Part shown: one piece after another, positions 1-8,981 of the stretch
Position numbering within the stretch: the stretch's first letter is position 1
Layout: every line of letters begins with the position of its first letter
NCBI RefSeq assembly: GCF_040365225.1
Contig: NZ_AP028055.1
Coordinates: 806,001 to 870,000, forward strand
Origin: Bacteroides sedimenti
GTDB lineage: Bacteria; Bacteroidota; Bacteroidia; Bacteroidales; Bacteroidaceae
DNA length: 64,000 nt
Direction: 5' to 3'
The notes under the pieces: model-generated
What the model saw: the letters and a program-made list of their open reading frames with translations, nothing else
Told to the model about the DNA's origin: nothing
The model's database searches: none
Program-made: the position numbers and the translations under genes

Positions 1-684
1 AATCAGCCGTTCTATTATTTTTTTGAAATTCTCCTTATTTTCCAGCAACGCATGACGGTTGATGGTCAGAAGTATATAGTTGTTTTCCTTCAATCCTAAG
101 ATATCAAACGTTTTTGGTCTGATAAATCTGTTGCGATTATACCGAAGAGTATCCATCAAGATATTACCAACCAGGAATATTTGTTCGTTTTCAGTTCCCG
201 TCTGATTCAAATTACGGTTGGCACCCATTCCGGCAGTAAAAAGATAATCAGATAGTCCGTCGGTAATCATTCGGTTCAGTTCTTTGGGCATACTCATATC
301 AAAAGATCGGGTGCCGGCTACAAGGTGAGCTACTTTGATGTTCTGCTTTTTAGCTACAATGGCACATGCCATGGTAGAAGTCAGGTCATCAACAACCAGA
401 ACTATATTGGTAGGATTTTCTTTCAGCTCTTTCTCAAAAGCCATCATAATTCCTCCGGCACGTTCTGTCAGGTTCTCAAATCCAATTTCAAGATAAGCAT
501 CCGGCTCTTTCATGTTCAAGTCCGAAAACAAAGAGGGATCCAGGCTGGTATCCGTAGATTGTCCTGCATAGATTAATCTGTACGAAATTTCTTTGCCTTG
601 TTCTCTCGCATTGTCAATAGCTCTCATTATAGGTGCTATTTTCATAAAATTGGGACGCGCCCCTGCAACAATAGTTATTTTCAT
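1..684 (-). CDS. UDP-N-acetylglucosamine 2-epimerase family protein, 3' end cut by window
   Basis: The reading frame starts with ATG at 684 and is still open at base 1, so 228 N-terminal residues are visible. The opening MKITIVAGARPNFMKIAPI and the later SFDMSMPKELNRMITDGLSDYLF match the non-hydrolysing UDP-GlcNAc 2-epimerase (WecB) fold, which interconverts UDP-GlcNAc and UDP-ManNAc in the cytoplasm for surface polysaccharides. Several usual active-site positions differ. The VEAGLR-type Glu is Val122 (HLVAGTR), and the His of the usual THR motif is Asn209 (LTINR). Asp100 and Glu135 are kept. The family call is firm. Whether it is an active epimerase or a divergent paralogue is open. Confidence 0.8.
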   Translation of the reverse strand, partial: MKITIVAGARPNFMKIAPIMRAIDNAREQGKEISYRLIYAGQSTDTSLDPSLFSDLNMKEPDAYLEIGFENLTERAGGIMMAFEKELKENPTNIVLVVDDLTSTMACAIVAKKQNIKVAHLVAGTRSFDMSMPKELNRMITDGLSDYLFTAGMGANRNLNQTGTENEQIFLVGNILMDTLRYNRNRFIRPKTFDILGLKENNYILLTINRHALLENKENFKKIIERLI

Positions 685-806
685 CTCTGTATATGATTAT
701 TTGACGTGACAAAAGTACACTTTCTTTCAGAAATTTCGATAATAAATATCGTCCCTTTTTCATTATTTGAGACTTTATTTGTTACTTTGCGACAAAAATC
801 AGAAAT

Positions 807-1415
807 ATGCCTACTTTTGTCCAGATTATTGAGTTTATTGGTACTTTTGCCTTTGCAATCAGTGGTATTCGATTAGCTTCGGCAAAAAAGTTTGATTGGT
901 TTGGCGCTTATGTTGTCGGACTGGTAACGGCTATCGGTGGTGGTACTATTCGTGACCTCTTGCTGGATGTCACCCCTTTCTGGATGACTAATCCTGTTTA
1001 TCTAATCTGTTCGGCCCTGGCCCTATTCTGGGTAATTGTTTTTGGTAAACAATTAGTTCATCTTCACAACACATTTTTTATATTCGACTCAATCGGGCTT
1101 GCCCTCTTTACAGTTGTTGGTGTTGAAAAAACCATTGCTTTGGGATATCCTTTCTGGGTTGCTGTAGTAATGGGAAGTATAACCGGTGCTGCGGGAGGTG
1201 TAATTCGCGATATCTTTATTAATGAAATACCTCTTATTTTCAGAAAAGAAATATATGCAATGGCCTGTGTTGTAGGCGGATTATGTTTCTGGGGTTGTTC
1301 ATCCCTGGGTATGGATAGTATGTTAGTTCAATCAATAAGCGGAGCCAGCGTTTTTTTAGTCAGAATTCTGGCGGTTAAGTATAATATCTGTTTGCCCAAA
1401 CTAAAAGGAGAATAA
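807..1415 (+). CDS. TRIC-type cation channel family membrane protein (UPF0126)
   Basis: This 202-residue protein has about seven hydrophobic helices. It carries the family hallmark of two repeated units, each with a Gly-Gly...Arg-Asp signature: GGGTIRDLLLD near residue 45 and AAGGVIRDIFIN near residue 131. Bacterial homologues (YadS/YicG type) form trimeric K+-permeable channels in the inner membrane; the physiological role in Bacteroides is not settled. The ATG at 807 lies 122 bp from the divergent epimerase-family gene. A sequence close to the -7 motif (TTACTTTG, 782-789) sits just upstream. It appears monocistronic. Confidence 0.85.
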   Translation: MPTFVQIIEFIGTFAFAISGIRLASAKKFDWFGAYVVGLVTAIGGGTIRDLLLDVTPFWMTNPVYLICSALALFWVIVFGKQLVHLHNTFFIFDSIGLALFTVVGVEKTIALGYPFWVAVVMGSITGAAGGVIRDIFINEIPLIFRKEIYAMACVVGGLCFWGCSSLGMDSMLVQSISGASVFLVRILAVKYNICLPKLKGE

Positions 1416-1562
1416 CCCGAAAATTATCTTTTAATAGACTAAAAACTGTTATTAACAGATTTTCCCCCAATTGTTGATAGATTTTAGGTCATGAATTGAA
1501 CTTTTTTGCTGTAATATTGTGTTAACGAAAAAAACCAGTATTAACACTTTAACAAGCAAGGT

Positions 1563-2066
1563 ATGAAAAGTTTAAATTTTAAGAAAGATCTCTTGGGAGT
1601 ACAGGACGAACTACTTCGCTTTGCATACAAATTAACATCTAATCGTGAAGAGGCTAATGATTTATTGCAAGAAACGTCGTTGAAAGCGCTTGATAATGAG
1701 GACAAGTATACACCCGACACTAACTTTAAAGGGTGGATGTATACCATAATGCGTAATATCTTCATTAATAACTATCGGAAGGTAATGAGAGATCAGACCT
1801 TTGTAGATCAGACAGAGAATTTGTACCATCTTAATCTATCTCAGGATTCAGGATTTGACAGCACTGAAGGTGCTTATGACATCAAAGAGATTCACCGCGT
1901 GGTAAATTCATTGCCAAAAGAGTACAAAGTACCATTTTCAATGCATGTATCCGGATTTAAATACCGGGAGATAGCTGATAAGCTTGGTCTTCCACTAGGA
2001 ACAGTTAAAAGCCGGATATTTTTTACTCGTCAAAGACTTCAACAAGAACTTAAAGATTTTGTATAA
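1563..2066 (+). CDS. ECF-type RNA polymerase sigma factor
   Basis: The 167 residues have region 2 (about 9-75, with EEANDLLQETSLKAL and the FKGWMYTIMRN helix) and region 4 (about 110-165, with LPKEYKVPFSMHVSGFKYR, then the helix-turn-helix ending LPLGTVKSRIF). This is the two-domain layout of extracytoplasmic-function sigma factors that redirect RNA polymerase. No anti-sigma gene follows: a terminator lies 35 bp downstream and the next gene is metabolic. Control is therefore probably not by a co-transcribed anti-sigma factor. The target regulon cannot be read from the sequence. Confidence 0.9.
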   Translation: MKSLNFKKDLLGVQDELLRFAYKLTSNREEANDLLQETSLKALDNEDKYTPDTNFKGWMYTIMRNIFINNYRKVMRDQTFVDQTENLYHLNLSQDSGFDSTEGAYDIKEIHRVVNSLPKEYKVPFSMHVSGFKYREIADKLGLPLGTVKSRIFFTRQRLQQELKDFV

Positions 2067-2100
2067 TATTGATAATATAATTACATATTAAAACATTATA

Positions 2101-2141
2101 GGGAGTAATTTCAATAAATTGGAATTACTCCCTGTTCTTTT
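2101..2141 (+). terminator. Intrinsic terminator after the sigma factor
   Basis: A 12-bp stem (2101-2112 pairing with 2121-2132, one G-T pair) has an 8-base loop and is followed by a T-rich tract (TGTTCTTTT). Confidence 0.75.
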
Positions 2142-2202
2142 ATTTTCCAAGCAATTCTACATGATATTAAACATGTTATATAGCAGGTCGATTTTATTCC
2201 TT

Positions 2203-2237
2203 TTTGTGACAGAATGTCAATTCATTTATTATCTTTG
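2203..2237 (+). promoter_or_regulatory. Bacteroides-type promoter for the carboxyltransferase gene
   Basis: A perfect -7 box TATCTTTG lies at 2230-2237. A TTTG lies upstream at 2203-2206; the 23-bp spacing is slightly longer than the usual 19-21. It is 50 bp before the ATG at 2288. Confidence 0.55.
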
Positions 2238-2287
2238 CAATAACATATAATTTAATCTTTGTACTCTTTATTATAGCACTATTCACG

Positions 2288-4063
2288 ATGAAAAAAGAAA
2301 TTAAATTCAGTCTCCTTTACCGGGATATGTGGCAATCTTCCGGAAAGTATCAACCCAGGGCTGATCAATTGGCTAGAATTGCGCCAGTGATTGTAGAAAT
2401 GGGATGTTTCGCTCGTGTGGAAACCAATGGTGGAGCATTCGAGCAGGTAAACCTGTTATACGGTGAAAATCCGAATATAGCAGTAAGGACATTTACAAAA
2501 CCGTTAAACGACGTGGGCATCCAGACACATATGCTCGACCGTGGTTTGAACGGATTGAGGATGTTCCCCGTTCCTGCAGACGTGCGTAAACTGATGTATA
2601 AAGTAAAGAAAGCACAGGGAGTTGATATTACCCGTATTTTCTGTGGATTGAACGATGTGCGCAACATTATTCCATCCATAAAATACGCATTGGAAGCAGG
2701 AATGATTCCTCAGGCAGCTCTTTGTATCACTTTCTCACCGGTACATACCGTTGAATACTATGCTAATATTGCCGATCAGCTGATTGCAGCCGGAGCACCT
2801 GAAATCTGTCTGAAAGACATGGCCGGTGTGGGTCGTCCAGATATGCTTGGTAAATTAACCAAGGCTATAAAGGACAAACATCCGGAAGTGATCATTCAAT
2901 ATCACGGCCATTCCGGTCCGGGCCTTTCAATGGCTTCTATTCTGGAAGTTTGTAAAAACGGAGCTGATATTATTGACGTTGCCATGGAACCGCTATCATG
3001 GGGTAAGGTGCATCCAGACTTGCTTTCTGTTCAGGCGATGTTGAAAGATGCTGGTTTCCAGGTGCCGGAAGTTGATATGAAGGCCTACATGAAAGCCCGC
3101 AGCTTAACTCAAGAGTTCATCGATGATTTCCTTGGCTATTTTATTGACCCAACAAACAAACATACCTCTTCTCTGCTTCTGGGATGCGGACTACCTGGTG
3201 GTATGATGGGTTCCATGATGGCCGACCTGAAAGGAGTTCAATCGGGTATCAATATGATGCTGAAAAGCAAGAATCAGCCGGAAGTAGCTCTGGACGATCT
3301 TGTGGTGATGCTATTTGATGAAGTTGAATATGTATGGCCTAAGTTAGGTTATCCACCACTTGTAACGCCATTCAGCCAATACGTGAAAAATGTGGCATTG
3401 ATGAACGTGATGCAGTTGCTAAAAGGAGAAGAAAGATGGACTGTGATTGACCCACACTCTTGGGATATGATTCTAGGAAAGAGTGGTAAGTTACCTGGTG
3501 AACTTGCTCCCGAGATTATTGAACTGGCAAAATCAAAAGGATTCGAATTCTCTACCGAAGATCCACAAGAAAACTTCCCTGATGCATTAGAAAGCTTCAA
3601 AAAAGAGATGGACGAAAACGGATGGGAATATGGTCCGGACAATGAAGAACTCTTCGAACTGGCTATGCACGATCGTCAATACAGAGATTATCGTTCAGGA
3701 GTTGCAAAGAAACGTTTCCAGGACGAGCTGCAAAGAGCTAAAGATGCAGAGATGGAAAAGAAGGGATATACCGAAGAAGATATCAAGAAGATGAAACGTG
3801 CAAAAGCCGAACCAATTACTGCACTCGAAAAAGGACAGGTCTTCTGGGAAGCAAGTTTTACTTCGGGTTCAACACCTCCTGCTATCGGTCAGAGATTCTC
3901 TCCGGAAGAAACATTCTGCTACATCGGTACAATGTGGGGAACATTTGACAGAATACCTGCCAATTTCTCCGGACGCATTATCGAAGTCTGTGTAAAACAA
4001 GGTGCTCATGTTAATAAAGGAGATGTTCTTGCATATATAGAACGTGCTGAAATATTGGCATAA
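2288..4063 (+). CDS. Oxaloacetate decarboxylase alpha / pyruvate carboxylase B-like protein with altered active site
   Basis: The 591-residue protein has an HMG-CoA-lyase-like TIM barrel (about 8-280), a conserved carboxylase domain (about 285-490) and a short biotinyl-like tail (about 545-591). Expected metal-site features are present: YRDMWQ near the N-terminus, Lys176 in LKDMAG, and His206/His208 in HGHSG. Two key residues are missing. The catalytic Thr of the usual SG-T-SQP loop is Lys240 (LSWGKVHP). The tail stops at LAYIERAEILA, where biotin-accepting proteins have EAMKM, so there is no biotinyl lysine and the last half of that domain is absent. The family is clear; ordinary biotin-dependent carboxyl transfer is doubtful. 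Monocistronic between a promoter and a terminator. Confidence 0.75.
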   Translation: MKKEIKFSLLYRDMWQSSGKYQPRADQLARIAPVIVEMGCFARVETNGGAFEQVNLLYGENPNIAVRTFTKPLNDVGIQTHMLDRGLNGLRMFPVPADVRKLMYKVKKAQGVDITRIFCGLNDVRNIIPSIKYALEAGMIPQAALCITFSPVHTVEYYANIADQLIAAGAPEICLKDMAGVGRPDMLGKLTKAIKDKHPEVIIQYHGHSGPGLSMASILEVCKNGADIIDVAMEPLSWGKVHPDLLSVQAMLKDAGFQVPEVDMKAYMKARSLTQEFIDDFLGYFIDPTNKHTSSLLLGCGLPGGMMGSMMADLKGVQSGINMMLKSKNQPEVALDDLVVMLFDEVEYVWPKLGYPPLVTPFSQYVKNVALMNVMQLLKGEERWTVIDPHSWDMILGKSGKLPGELAPEIIELAKSKGFEFSTEDPQENFPDALESFKKEMDENGWEYGPDNEELFELAMHDRQYRDYRSGVAKKRFQDELQRAKDAEMEKKGYTEEDIKKMKRAKAEPITALEKGQVFWEASFTSGSTPPAIGQRFSPEETFCYIGTMWGTFDRIPANFSGRIIEVCVKQGAHVNKGDVLAYIERAEILA

Positions 4064-4112
4064 ATTAAACTGACGAGTTCTAACCGTTACAGGTTTCTGT
4101 GACAAAAGAGAT

Positions 4113-4152
4113 AAAAAAGGGGTTGTCCTAAAGCAGGAACAACCCCTTTTTA
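4113..4152 (+). terminator. Strong intrinsic terminator
   Basis: AAAAAGGGGTTGT (4113-4125) pairs with ACAACCCCTTTTT (4139-4151) around a 13-base loop, giving A-rich and T-rich flanks on both strands. It ends the carboxyltransferase gene. Confidence 0.9.
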
Positions 4153-4591
4153 ATTAAAGATTAAGACTTCGTAATATACAAAAGTAGTTCCCAAAACAGG
4201 AACAACCACTTTTACAGCTCTTTACTTTCGGGTTCTATCCAATTCAGTTTTCAAATACCCAGTATTTTGGTTCATCCTACAAATGAGTAGATAGTGTTCA
4301 CTCGCCAATTTTCAGAAAAACTTTAATTCAGGACAACCTCTTTCTTTTCTACTAATGGCAGTATAGGTAGGCCAAACAGAATCATCTGAAATTTAAGCCG
4401 ACAACTCTTTCATTATGCAAATGGAAGTATTCCCTTCAGCTTCTGTATAACTGAGTGCATTTACTAAATTACTGGAAGTATTTCCGGAAAAAGTAGCTAG
4501 GCTGGATTTGATATATATAAATCAGCTTCATGATTTATAAAAATGGATTTCTTCCCAGGAAAGGAGTCTGTTTTATTAGTAATAATGATTC
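4153..4591. other. Intergenic region without a clear gene
   Basis: These 439 bases between a terminator and the 3' end of the plug-protein gene hold no frame with a start codon and a protein-like composition. A short partial copy of the terminator arm (AGGAACAACC) recurs near 4198. A roughly 36-codon open stretch on the minus strand, ending at 4393, has protein-like composition but no start and is blocked by stops upstream; it may be a remnant. Confidence 0.5.
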
Positions 4592-5836
4592 CTATTTGTA
4601 ATAAACCGGCTGAACTCCAATCAGCTTGTCATACCGTTCACCAAAGGGACGGTGATAAATCAGGATGAGATATTCGTTTTCTGTTTCATAGAAGTTTCCT
4701 TCTGTTAATGCTCCGGTGGCTTTGTTGCTTTTGGTGGGCACAAAAAGATATTGGTAATTGTATGCTCCCTGTTTCAGGAGTTGTGTTGATTCAAACGACT
4801 GTGTTTCCGGATTGTATGTCAGTCGGTAATTATCTGTGAAGTTATCGTTTGTAAAAGATCCTTGCAGATAAAGATCGCCGTCAGGCAATAGGCCTTTCCA
4901 GGGAAACGAAAAATGAACAAACATGTAGTCGGCATCAATATCATTGTTATTGCCAAGGTCGTAACGTACATAGTATCGACCGTTCTGATCTTTATCGAAA
5001 CTGTAGTTTCTGTTTCTTACTTCGTCAGGGAAAAGAATCGTATGATAATAAGGGGCAAAATAGCGAATAGTCTGAATCCCTCTGGCTGCATGTCTAATAC
5101 TAACCATTTCAAAACGGCGGTATTCATTTCCAGCTTCAAATATCAAATCTCTGTTGTACTCGTACCTTAGCTCCGTAGGGCTTACATAAGATGGCTGCAC
5201 ATTCGTTACGCAATTATCCTCACGAAGATTCTGCATCACCTTTATTTTCACCTCATTCTGGGGATTACGGATGGTGTATCCGTTATAATTCACCTTGAAT
5301 GATACCTGCTGATGCGACTTGTTGGTATCGATGTCGGTATTGCTGCTTACGCTTGCAGCTATCGCCACCTTCTTTTCCACAACAGAGAAATAAGCCTTGC
5401 ATATTGGTTTGGAACTGTCATCATCATCGAATATGGTTACCACATAGTTGCCCGAAACCTTCAGCTTTACCTGTTCATTGGGTAAGGAGAGGCGATAATG
5501 AGTGTACAACATTGTAGTATTCAACGAATTTTTATAGTCCTCAATCGGGCTGTTATTGAATCCCTCCAGATAATCAATCTCGTTCAGGTCCGAAGGGGTC
5601 CAGTCGGCATTGCAATGCGAAATTACATACTGAAAACGGTGATATTCGTGTGATAGTTCATCGAAAGATATTTCAACGATGTCGTCCGAGTTCAGACTTA
5701 TAACCGGAGGAGCCAGCCAGTTATCATTCACTTTTACCTGCAGGCTCTGAATCTTTGATGAATATACTTCATTGTGTTGTGCTTTTGCAGACAGGCAAAG
5801 AAGGGCATACAGACATAATATCATTTGTGTTTTCAT
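4592..5836 (-). CDS. Type IX secretion plug-like protein (DUF5103)
   Basis: About 414 residues, starting at the second Met because it gives a clean Sec signal peptide (MKTQMILCLYALLCLSAKAQ). An upstream ATG at 5848 would add four residues. The N-terminal beta domain (VYSSKIQSLQVKVND..., SHEYHRFQYVISHCNADW) and the C-terminal strands ending in RPFGERYDKLIGVQPVYYK match the DUF5103 / T9SS plug family. A member of this family plugs the SprA translocon in Flavobacterium. A T9SS-sorted protein at 21524 fits a working T9SS, but many Bacteroides keep DUF5103 proteins without the full system. It lies 23 bp downstream of mtgA and may be co-transcribed. Confidence 0.75.
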   Translation of the reverse strand: MKTQMILCLYALLCLSAKAQHNEVYSSKIQSLQVKVNDNWLAPPVISLNSDDIVEISFDELSHEYHRFQYVISHCNADWTPSDLNEIDYLEGFNNSPIEDYKNSLNTTMLYTHYRLSLPNEQVKLKVSGNYVVTIFDDDDSSKPICKAYFSVVEKKVAIAASVSSNTDIDTNKSHQQVSFKVNYNGYTIRNPQNEVKIKVMQNLREDNCVTNVQPSYVSPTELRYEYNRDLIFEAGNEYRRFEMVSIRHAARGIQTIRYFAPYYHTILFPDEVRNRNYSFDKDQNGRYYVRYDLGNNNDIDADYMFVHFSFPWKGLLPDGDLYLQGSFTNDNFTDNYRLTYNPETQSFESTQLLKQGAYNYQYLFVPTKSNKATGALTEGNFYETENEYLILIYHRPFGERYDKLIGVQPVYYK

Positions 5837-5859
5837 AGATTCTTTCACATTAAATCCAT

Positions 5860-6555
5860 TTATCTTTTTGAGGAAGGCGGGAATTTAGGAACCAACTGCA
5901 TCAGCCTCAGAATTTTTGCCTGGCGTCTGAGAATGTATCTGGATGGATTTGCCGAATCAAATCTGAGAGGATTTGGTAAAGTTGCAGCTATCAAAGCGCA
6001 TTGACCTCTCGACAATTTCTTGGCTGTAGTATGAAACTTATATTTTGCTGCAGCTTCTGCTCCGTAAATACCTTTTCCCATTTCTATGGAATTGAGGTAA
6101 ACCTCCATGATGCGTTCCTTTGACCAGAAAGTTTCAATCAGTACGGTGAAGTATACTTCAAAGCCTTTTCTTATCCAGGACGATTCAGGCCACAAAAACA
6201 CGTTTTTTGCGGTTTGCTGACTGATGGTACTTGCCCCTCTTGACCTTTTACCTCTTTCACTCTCTTCCACTGCCATCTGAATGGCCTCAAAATCAAACCC
6301 GTGATGAGTGGCAAATTTGTTATCTTCTGACGCGATAACCGCCATCGGAAGATGCTTTGAAATTTTATCGAAAGATACCCATTTGTGCTTTAAGGTTACC
6401 TCTTCTCCATCTATTATCTGCTGTCCGCACCTTATCACCATCAAAGGAGTGACGTATACAGGAACGAATCGATAGATAATCGTAACTAAAATAGTCGATC
6501 CGAAGAATGCTATTGCAAGATTTCTTAAAATCCGAAGAATTTTTTTCCCAGGCAT
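5860..6555 (-). CDS. mtgA: Monofunctional biosynthetic peptidoglycan transglycosylase
   Basis: About 231 residues from the Met at 6555; a longer frame to 6600 adds residues with no clear role. One N-terminal membrane helix (about 9-30) precedes a GT51 domain. The signatures are ASEDNKFATHHGFD (catalytic Glu), the RGASTISQQTAKNVFLW loop, the second-Glu region KERIMEVYLNSIEMGKGIYG, and ALIAATLPNP. It polymerises lipid II glycan strands at the outer face of the inner membrane and lacks a transpeptidase domain, as expected for MtgA. The plug-like gene follows after 23 bp. Confidence 0.93.
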   Translation of the reverse strand: MPGKKILRILRNLAIAFFGSTILVTIIYRFVPVYVTPLMVIRCGQQIIDGEEVTLKHKWVSFDKISKHLPMAVIASEDNKFATHHGFDFEAIQMAVEESERGKRSRGASTISQQTAKNVFLWPESSWIRKGFEVYFTVLIETFWSKERIMEVYLNSIEMGKGIYGAEAAAKYKFHTTAKKLSRGQCALIAATLPNPLRFDSANPSRYILRRQAKILRLMQLVPKFPPSSKR

Positions 6556-6643
6556 AGGTGATTTATTGATGTTGTATAATAAAACAAATCGTGTAAGCAC
6601 AATAAAGGCCTACACGATCCATTTTATGTATTGGAATTATTTA

Positions 6644-7321
6644 TTATTTGCTTGCGTCCTTAATCATTTGTTCGCTGGCATACATGTATACTTCAACACG
6701 GCGGTTTTGTTGTCTGCCTTCTGCAGTATCATTGCTAGCAACCGGCTGCTGAAAATCTTTACCTTCTATGTATTTAAACTGGCTGGATGATACACCGCTG
6801 CCTTTCAAATAAGTTGCAACAGAGTTAGCACGGTTGTAAGAAAGCTTCTGGTTAAATGCTAAAGCACCAGTATTGTCTGTATGTCCATACACAGCAATAT
6901 CAATTGTTGGGTCGTCAGAAAGAACCTTAGCCAATTTAGTTAAAGCTGTTTTAGAAGTTGAGTTCAGTGTGCTTGAATTTGTTGGGAACAAGATGCCGCC
7001 CTCGAAAGTTACTTTTACAGCAGTAAGTCCGTTAGCATCTGTAATTGTCTCAACTTGTGCTTCTTTAATAGCTCTTGCCTTCTCGGCAGCTTTATCCATC
7101 TTTTTACCGATGATAACTCCGGCACCGGCGCCAACGGCGGTACCAATGGCAGCACCAATAACAGCACCTTTACCTTTACCTGCAATCTGACCAACAATAG
7201 CACCCAAGGCTGCACCTGAACCTGCGCCAATCAGACCTCCTTTGGCTGTATTTGACATTCCACATCCTCCAAAAACCAGAGAGAAACTGAGTAGAACTGA
7301 TAATAATTTGATTTTTTTCAT
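6644..7321 (-). CDS. OmpA-family lipoprotein with glycine-zipper segment
   Basis: The 225-residue protein has a lipoprotein signal ending at Cys20 (LVFGGC), then a Gly/Ala-rich glycine-zipper segment (about 26-75, GAGSGAALGAIVGQIAG and a second copy). The C-terminal OmpA peptidoglycan-binding domain (about 105-215) shows the YGHTDNTG and LSYNRANSVATYL signatures and ends QNRRVEVYMYA. It should sit in the outer membrane and bind diaminopimelate in peptidoglycan. The glycine zipper may insert in the membrane or oligomerise. Its own -7 box lies at 7365-7372. Confidence 0.9.
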   Translation of the reverse strand: MKKIKLLSVLLSFSLVFGGCGMSNTAKGGLIGAGSGAALGAIVGQIAGKGKGAVIGAAIGTAVGAGAGVIIGKKMDKAAEKARAIKEAQVETITDANGLTAVKVTFEGGILFPTNSSTLNSTSKTALTKLAKVLSDDPTIDIAVYGHTDNTGALAFNQKLSYNRANSVATYLKGSGVSSSQFKYIEGKDFQQPVASNDTAEGRQQNRRVEVYMYASEQMIKDASK

Positions 7322-7364
7322 AATAAACTGTTATTTAATTTATTTTCAACCATGAAATATAGTG

Positions 7365-7372
7365 CAAATTTA
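7365..7372 (-). promoter_or_regulatory. Candidate -7 box for the OmpA lipoprotein
   Basis: The minus strand reads TAAATTTG, a TAnnTTTG match 44 bp upstream of the ATG at 7321. No TTTG box lies at the right distance. Confidence 0.4.
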
Positions 7373-7519
7373 CTATTTTTTTTGAAAGAAGAATTATATA
7401 TTATTAATTTATTCTTATACAAAACGCACCATATCTTAAATAAGAAACAGTTCTTTGCATTTATTGTTTGCTAAAAATCCTCGAAATAGGATATACTAAC
7501 ATATAAAATTGAAATTAAC

Positions 7520-8869
7520 CTAAAAATCCAGCGGTGAACTCTTCAGAATTCGTTTCTTCACAATGCCAAACCATACAGCAGCAATTATTCCTTTCGCAAT
7601 GCTTGTTCCGCTTATAGCCCACCATATTCCCACAACTCCCATGCCCATGTTGGTAAGAACTATGGCAAGCGGAATGCGTAAATAGTTGCAGGTAATACTG
7701 ATTATTGCCGGAGGCGTAGTGCGTCCGGTGCCGTAGAACAACCCCTGGGTGGTTATTTCGAGCATCATAAACAGTTGTGAGTACCCCGAAATCCGAAGAT
7801 ATATACCTCCAGCAAGCATGGCGTTATGTTCAGGAACAAATACAGAAAAGAGTTCCGGTCCAAAGAAAATGAATAACAATGAGCAGAAGGAACCAAAGAC
7901 GGATGTCATCCACAAAGTCGCCTTATAAGAGCGAAGCACCCTATCGTTCTTTCCGGCAGCATAATTCTGAGAGATAAAAGCACCAAGGGCACTCGAAAAA
8001 CCTTGCGATGTGTTCCATGTAATCGCCTCAATCTGCCCTCCGGTAGTCAGCGCCATTAAACCGATGTGTCCTCCTTGTTCTGATGCCAGTCGGCAAAGGA
8101 ACATATTTACAAAGGCAAATAGCGTGTTAAGTGTAGCTGCAGGAACTCCCAGTTTAAAAACCCGTAATGAAACATCTTTCTGCAATCGGGTGATAAACTT
8201 GAAGCCACCCAGCAGACTTTTCTTGTACTTAAGCTGGTAAACAAAGAGACTGAAGACAAATGCCTGAGATATCCACGTGGCAATGGCAGCGCCTGTTGTA
8301 CCCATGTCGAGAACAAAGATGAAAAAAGGGTCAAGAACCATGTTCATTATGAGTCCAGCTCCGCTTATGTAGAATGGAATCTTGCTTCTGCCCGCAGCAT
8401 TGTAAATGCCGGTAAAGGCGGTCGATAGGAATATAAAAGGCATGGCGGCAGATATAATCCGCAAATAAACCACAGCATTTCCCGAGATGCGGTCGCTAAG
8501 TTCATAGATACCTATAATAGGATGAGCAAAAGTAAAGAGCATTGCTCCCCAGCAAATAGAAATGATTAAAGCAATGGTGATGTTGTGCGAGGCGAATTTC
8601 TTGGCAGCACTTTCATCTTTGGCACCGATTGCCTGTCCAACGCTAATCTCCGAACCCACCTTATTCAGCAATGAGATGGAGGCCGACATCCACGATAGTA
8701 TACCCACGGTTCCGATAGTAGCTACAGCTTCACTTCCCAACCGTCCTACCCATGCCATATTTATCAGGCTGTACGCCATCTGTATAAATGAGGTGGCCAT
8801 AATGGGCGTTGCCAGGTTGAACAGCTGTTTTAAGATCGGACCTTCAGTGAGTTTTTTTATTCCTTGCAT
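7520..8869 (-). CDS. MATE family efflux transporter
   Basis: The 449-residue protein has about twelve hydrophobic helices in two similar halves. It opens KKLTEGPILKQLFNLATPIM and continues SLINMAWVGRLGSEAVA, typical of DinF/NorM-type MATE exporters. These use Na+ or H+ gradients to expel cationic drugs or metabolites across the inner membrane; the substrate cannot be read. It is transcribed alone, divergent from the TauE gene, with promoter motifs for both in the 112-bp gap. Confidence 0.92.
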   Translation of the reverse strand: MQGIKKLTEGPILKQLFNLATPIMATSFIQMAYSLINMAWVGRLGSEAVATIGTVGILSWMSASISLLNKVGSEISVGQAIGAKDESAAKKFASHNITIALIISICWGAMLFTFAHPIIGIYELSDRISGNAVVYLRIISAAMPFIFLSTAFTGIYNAAGRSKIPFYISGAGLIMNMVLDPFFIFVLDMGTTGAAIATWISQAFVFSLFVYQLKYKKSLLGGFKFITRLQKDVSLRVFKLGVPAATLNTLFAFVNMFLCRLASEQGGHIGLMALTTGGQIEAITWNTSQGFSSALGAFISQNYAAGKNDRVLRSYKATLWMTSVFGSFCSLLFIFFGPELFSVFVPEHNAMLAGGIYLRISGYSQLFMMLEITTQGLFYGTGRTTPPAIISITCNYLRIPLAIVLTNMGMGVVGIWWAISGTSIAKGIIAAVWFGIVKKRILKSSPLDF

Positions 8870-8891
8870 GGATTGGCTTTATTTTGAGCTG

Positions 8892-8899
8892 CAAATTTA
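8892..8899 (-). promoter_or_regulatory. Candidate -7 box for the MATE gene
   Basis: The minus strand reads TAAATTTG 23 bp upstream of the ATG at 8869, which implies a short leader. Confidence 0.4.
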
Positions 8900-8943
8900 G
8901 AAAATTAAACCATACGTTAATGTATTCTCTTTGTCAAAAGAGT

Positions 8944-8951
8944 TACCTTTG
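8944..8951 (+). promoter_or_regulatory. Candidate -7 box for the TauE/DUF1634 operon
   Basis: TACCTTTG lies 30 bp before the ATG at 8982. It falls inside the longer TTG-initiated reading frame from 8931, which argues for the ATG at 8982 as the real start. Confidence 0.5.
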
Positions 8952-8981
8952 CAATCTGAAAAGAAAAAAATCAATAAGATT

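Noticed and set aside
4391..4516. Minus-strand stretch with protein-like composition
   Set aside because: Stops lie directly upstream and no start codon exists; at most a remnant.
7015..7230. 71-codon frame opposite the glycine zipper of the OmpA gene
   Set aside because: A shadow of repetitive Gly/Ala codons in another frame.
8931..8981. Longer start of the TauE gene from TTG
   Set aside because: A -7 promoter box lies inside it and the extra residues are charged and not membrane-like.
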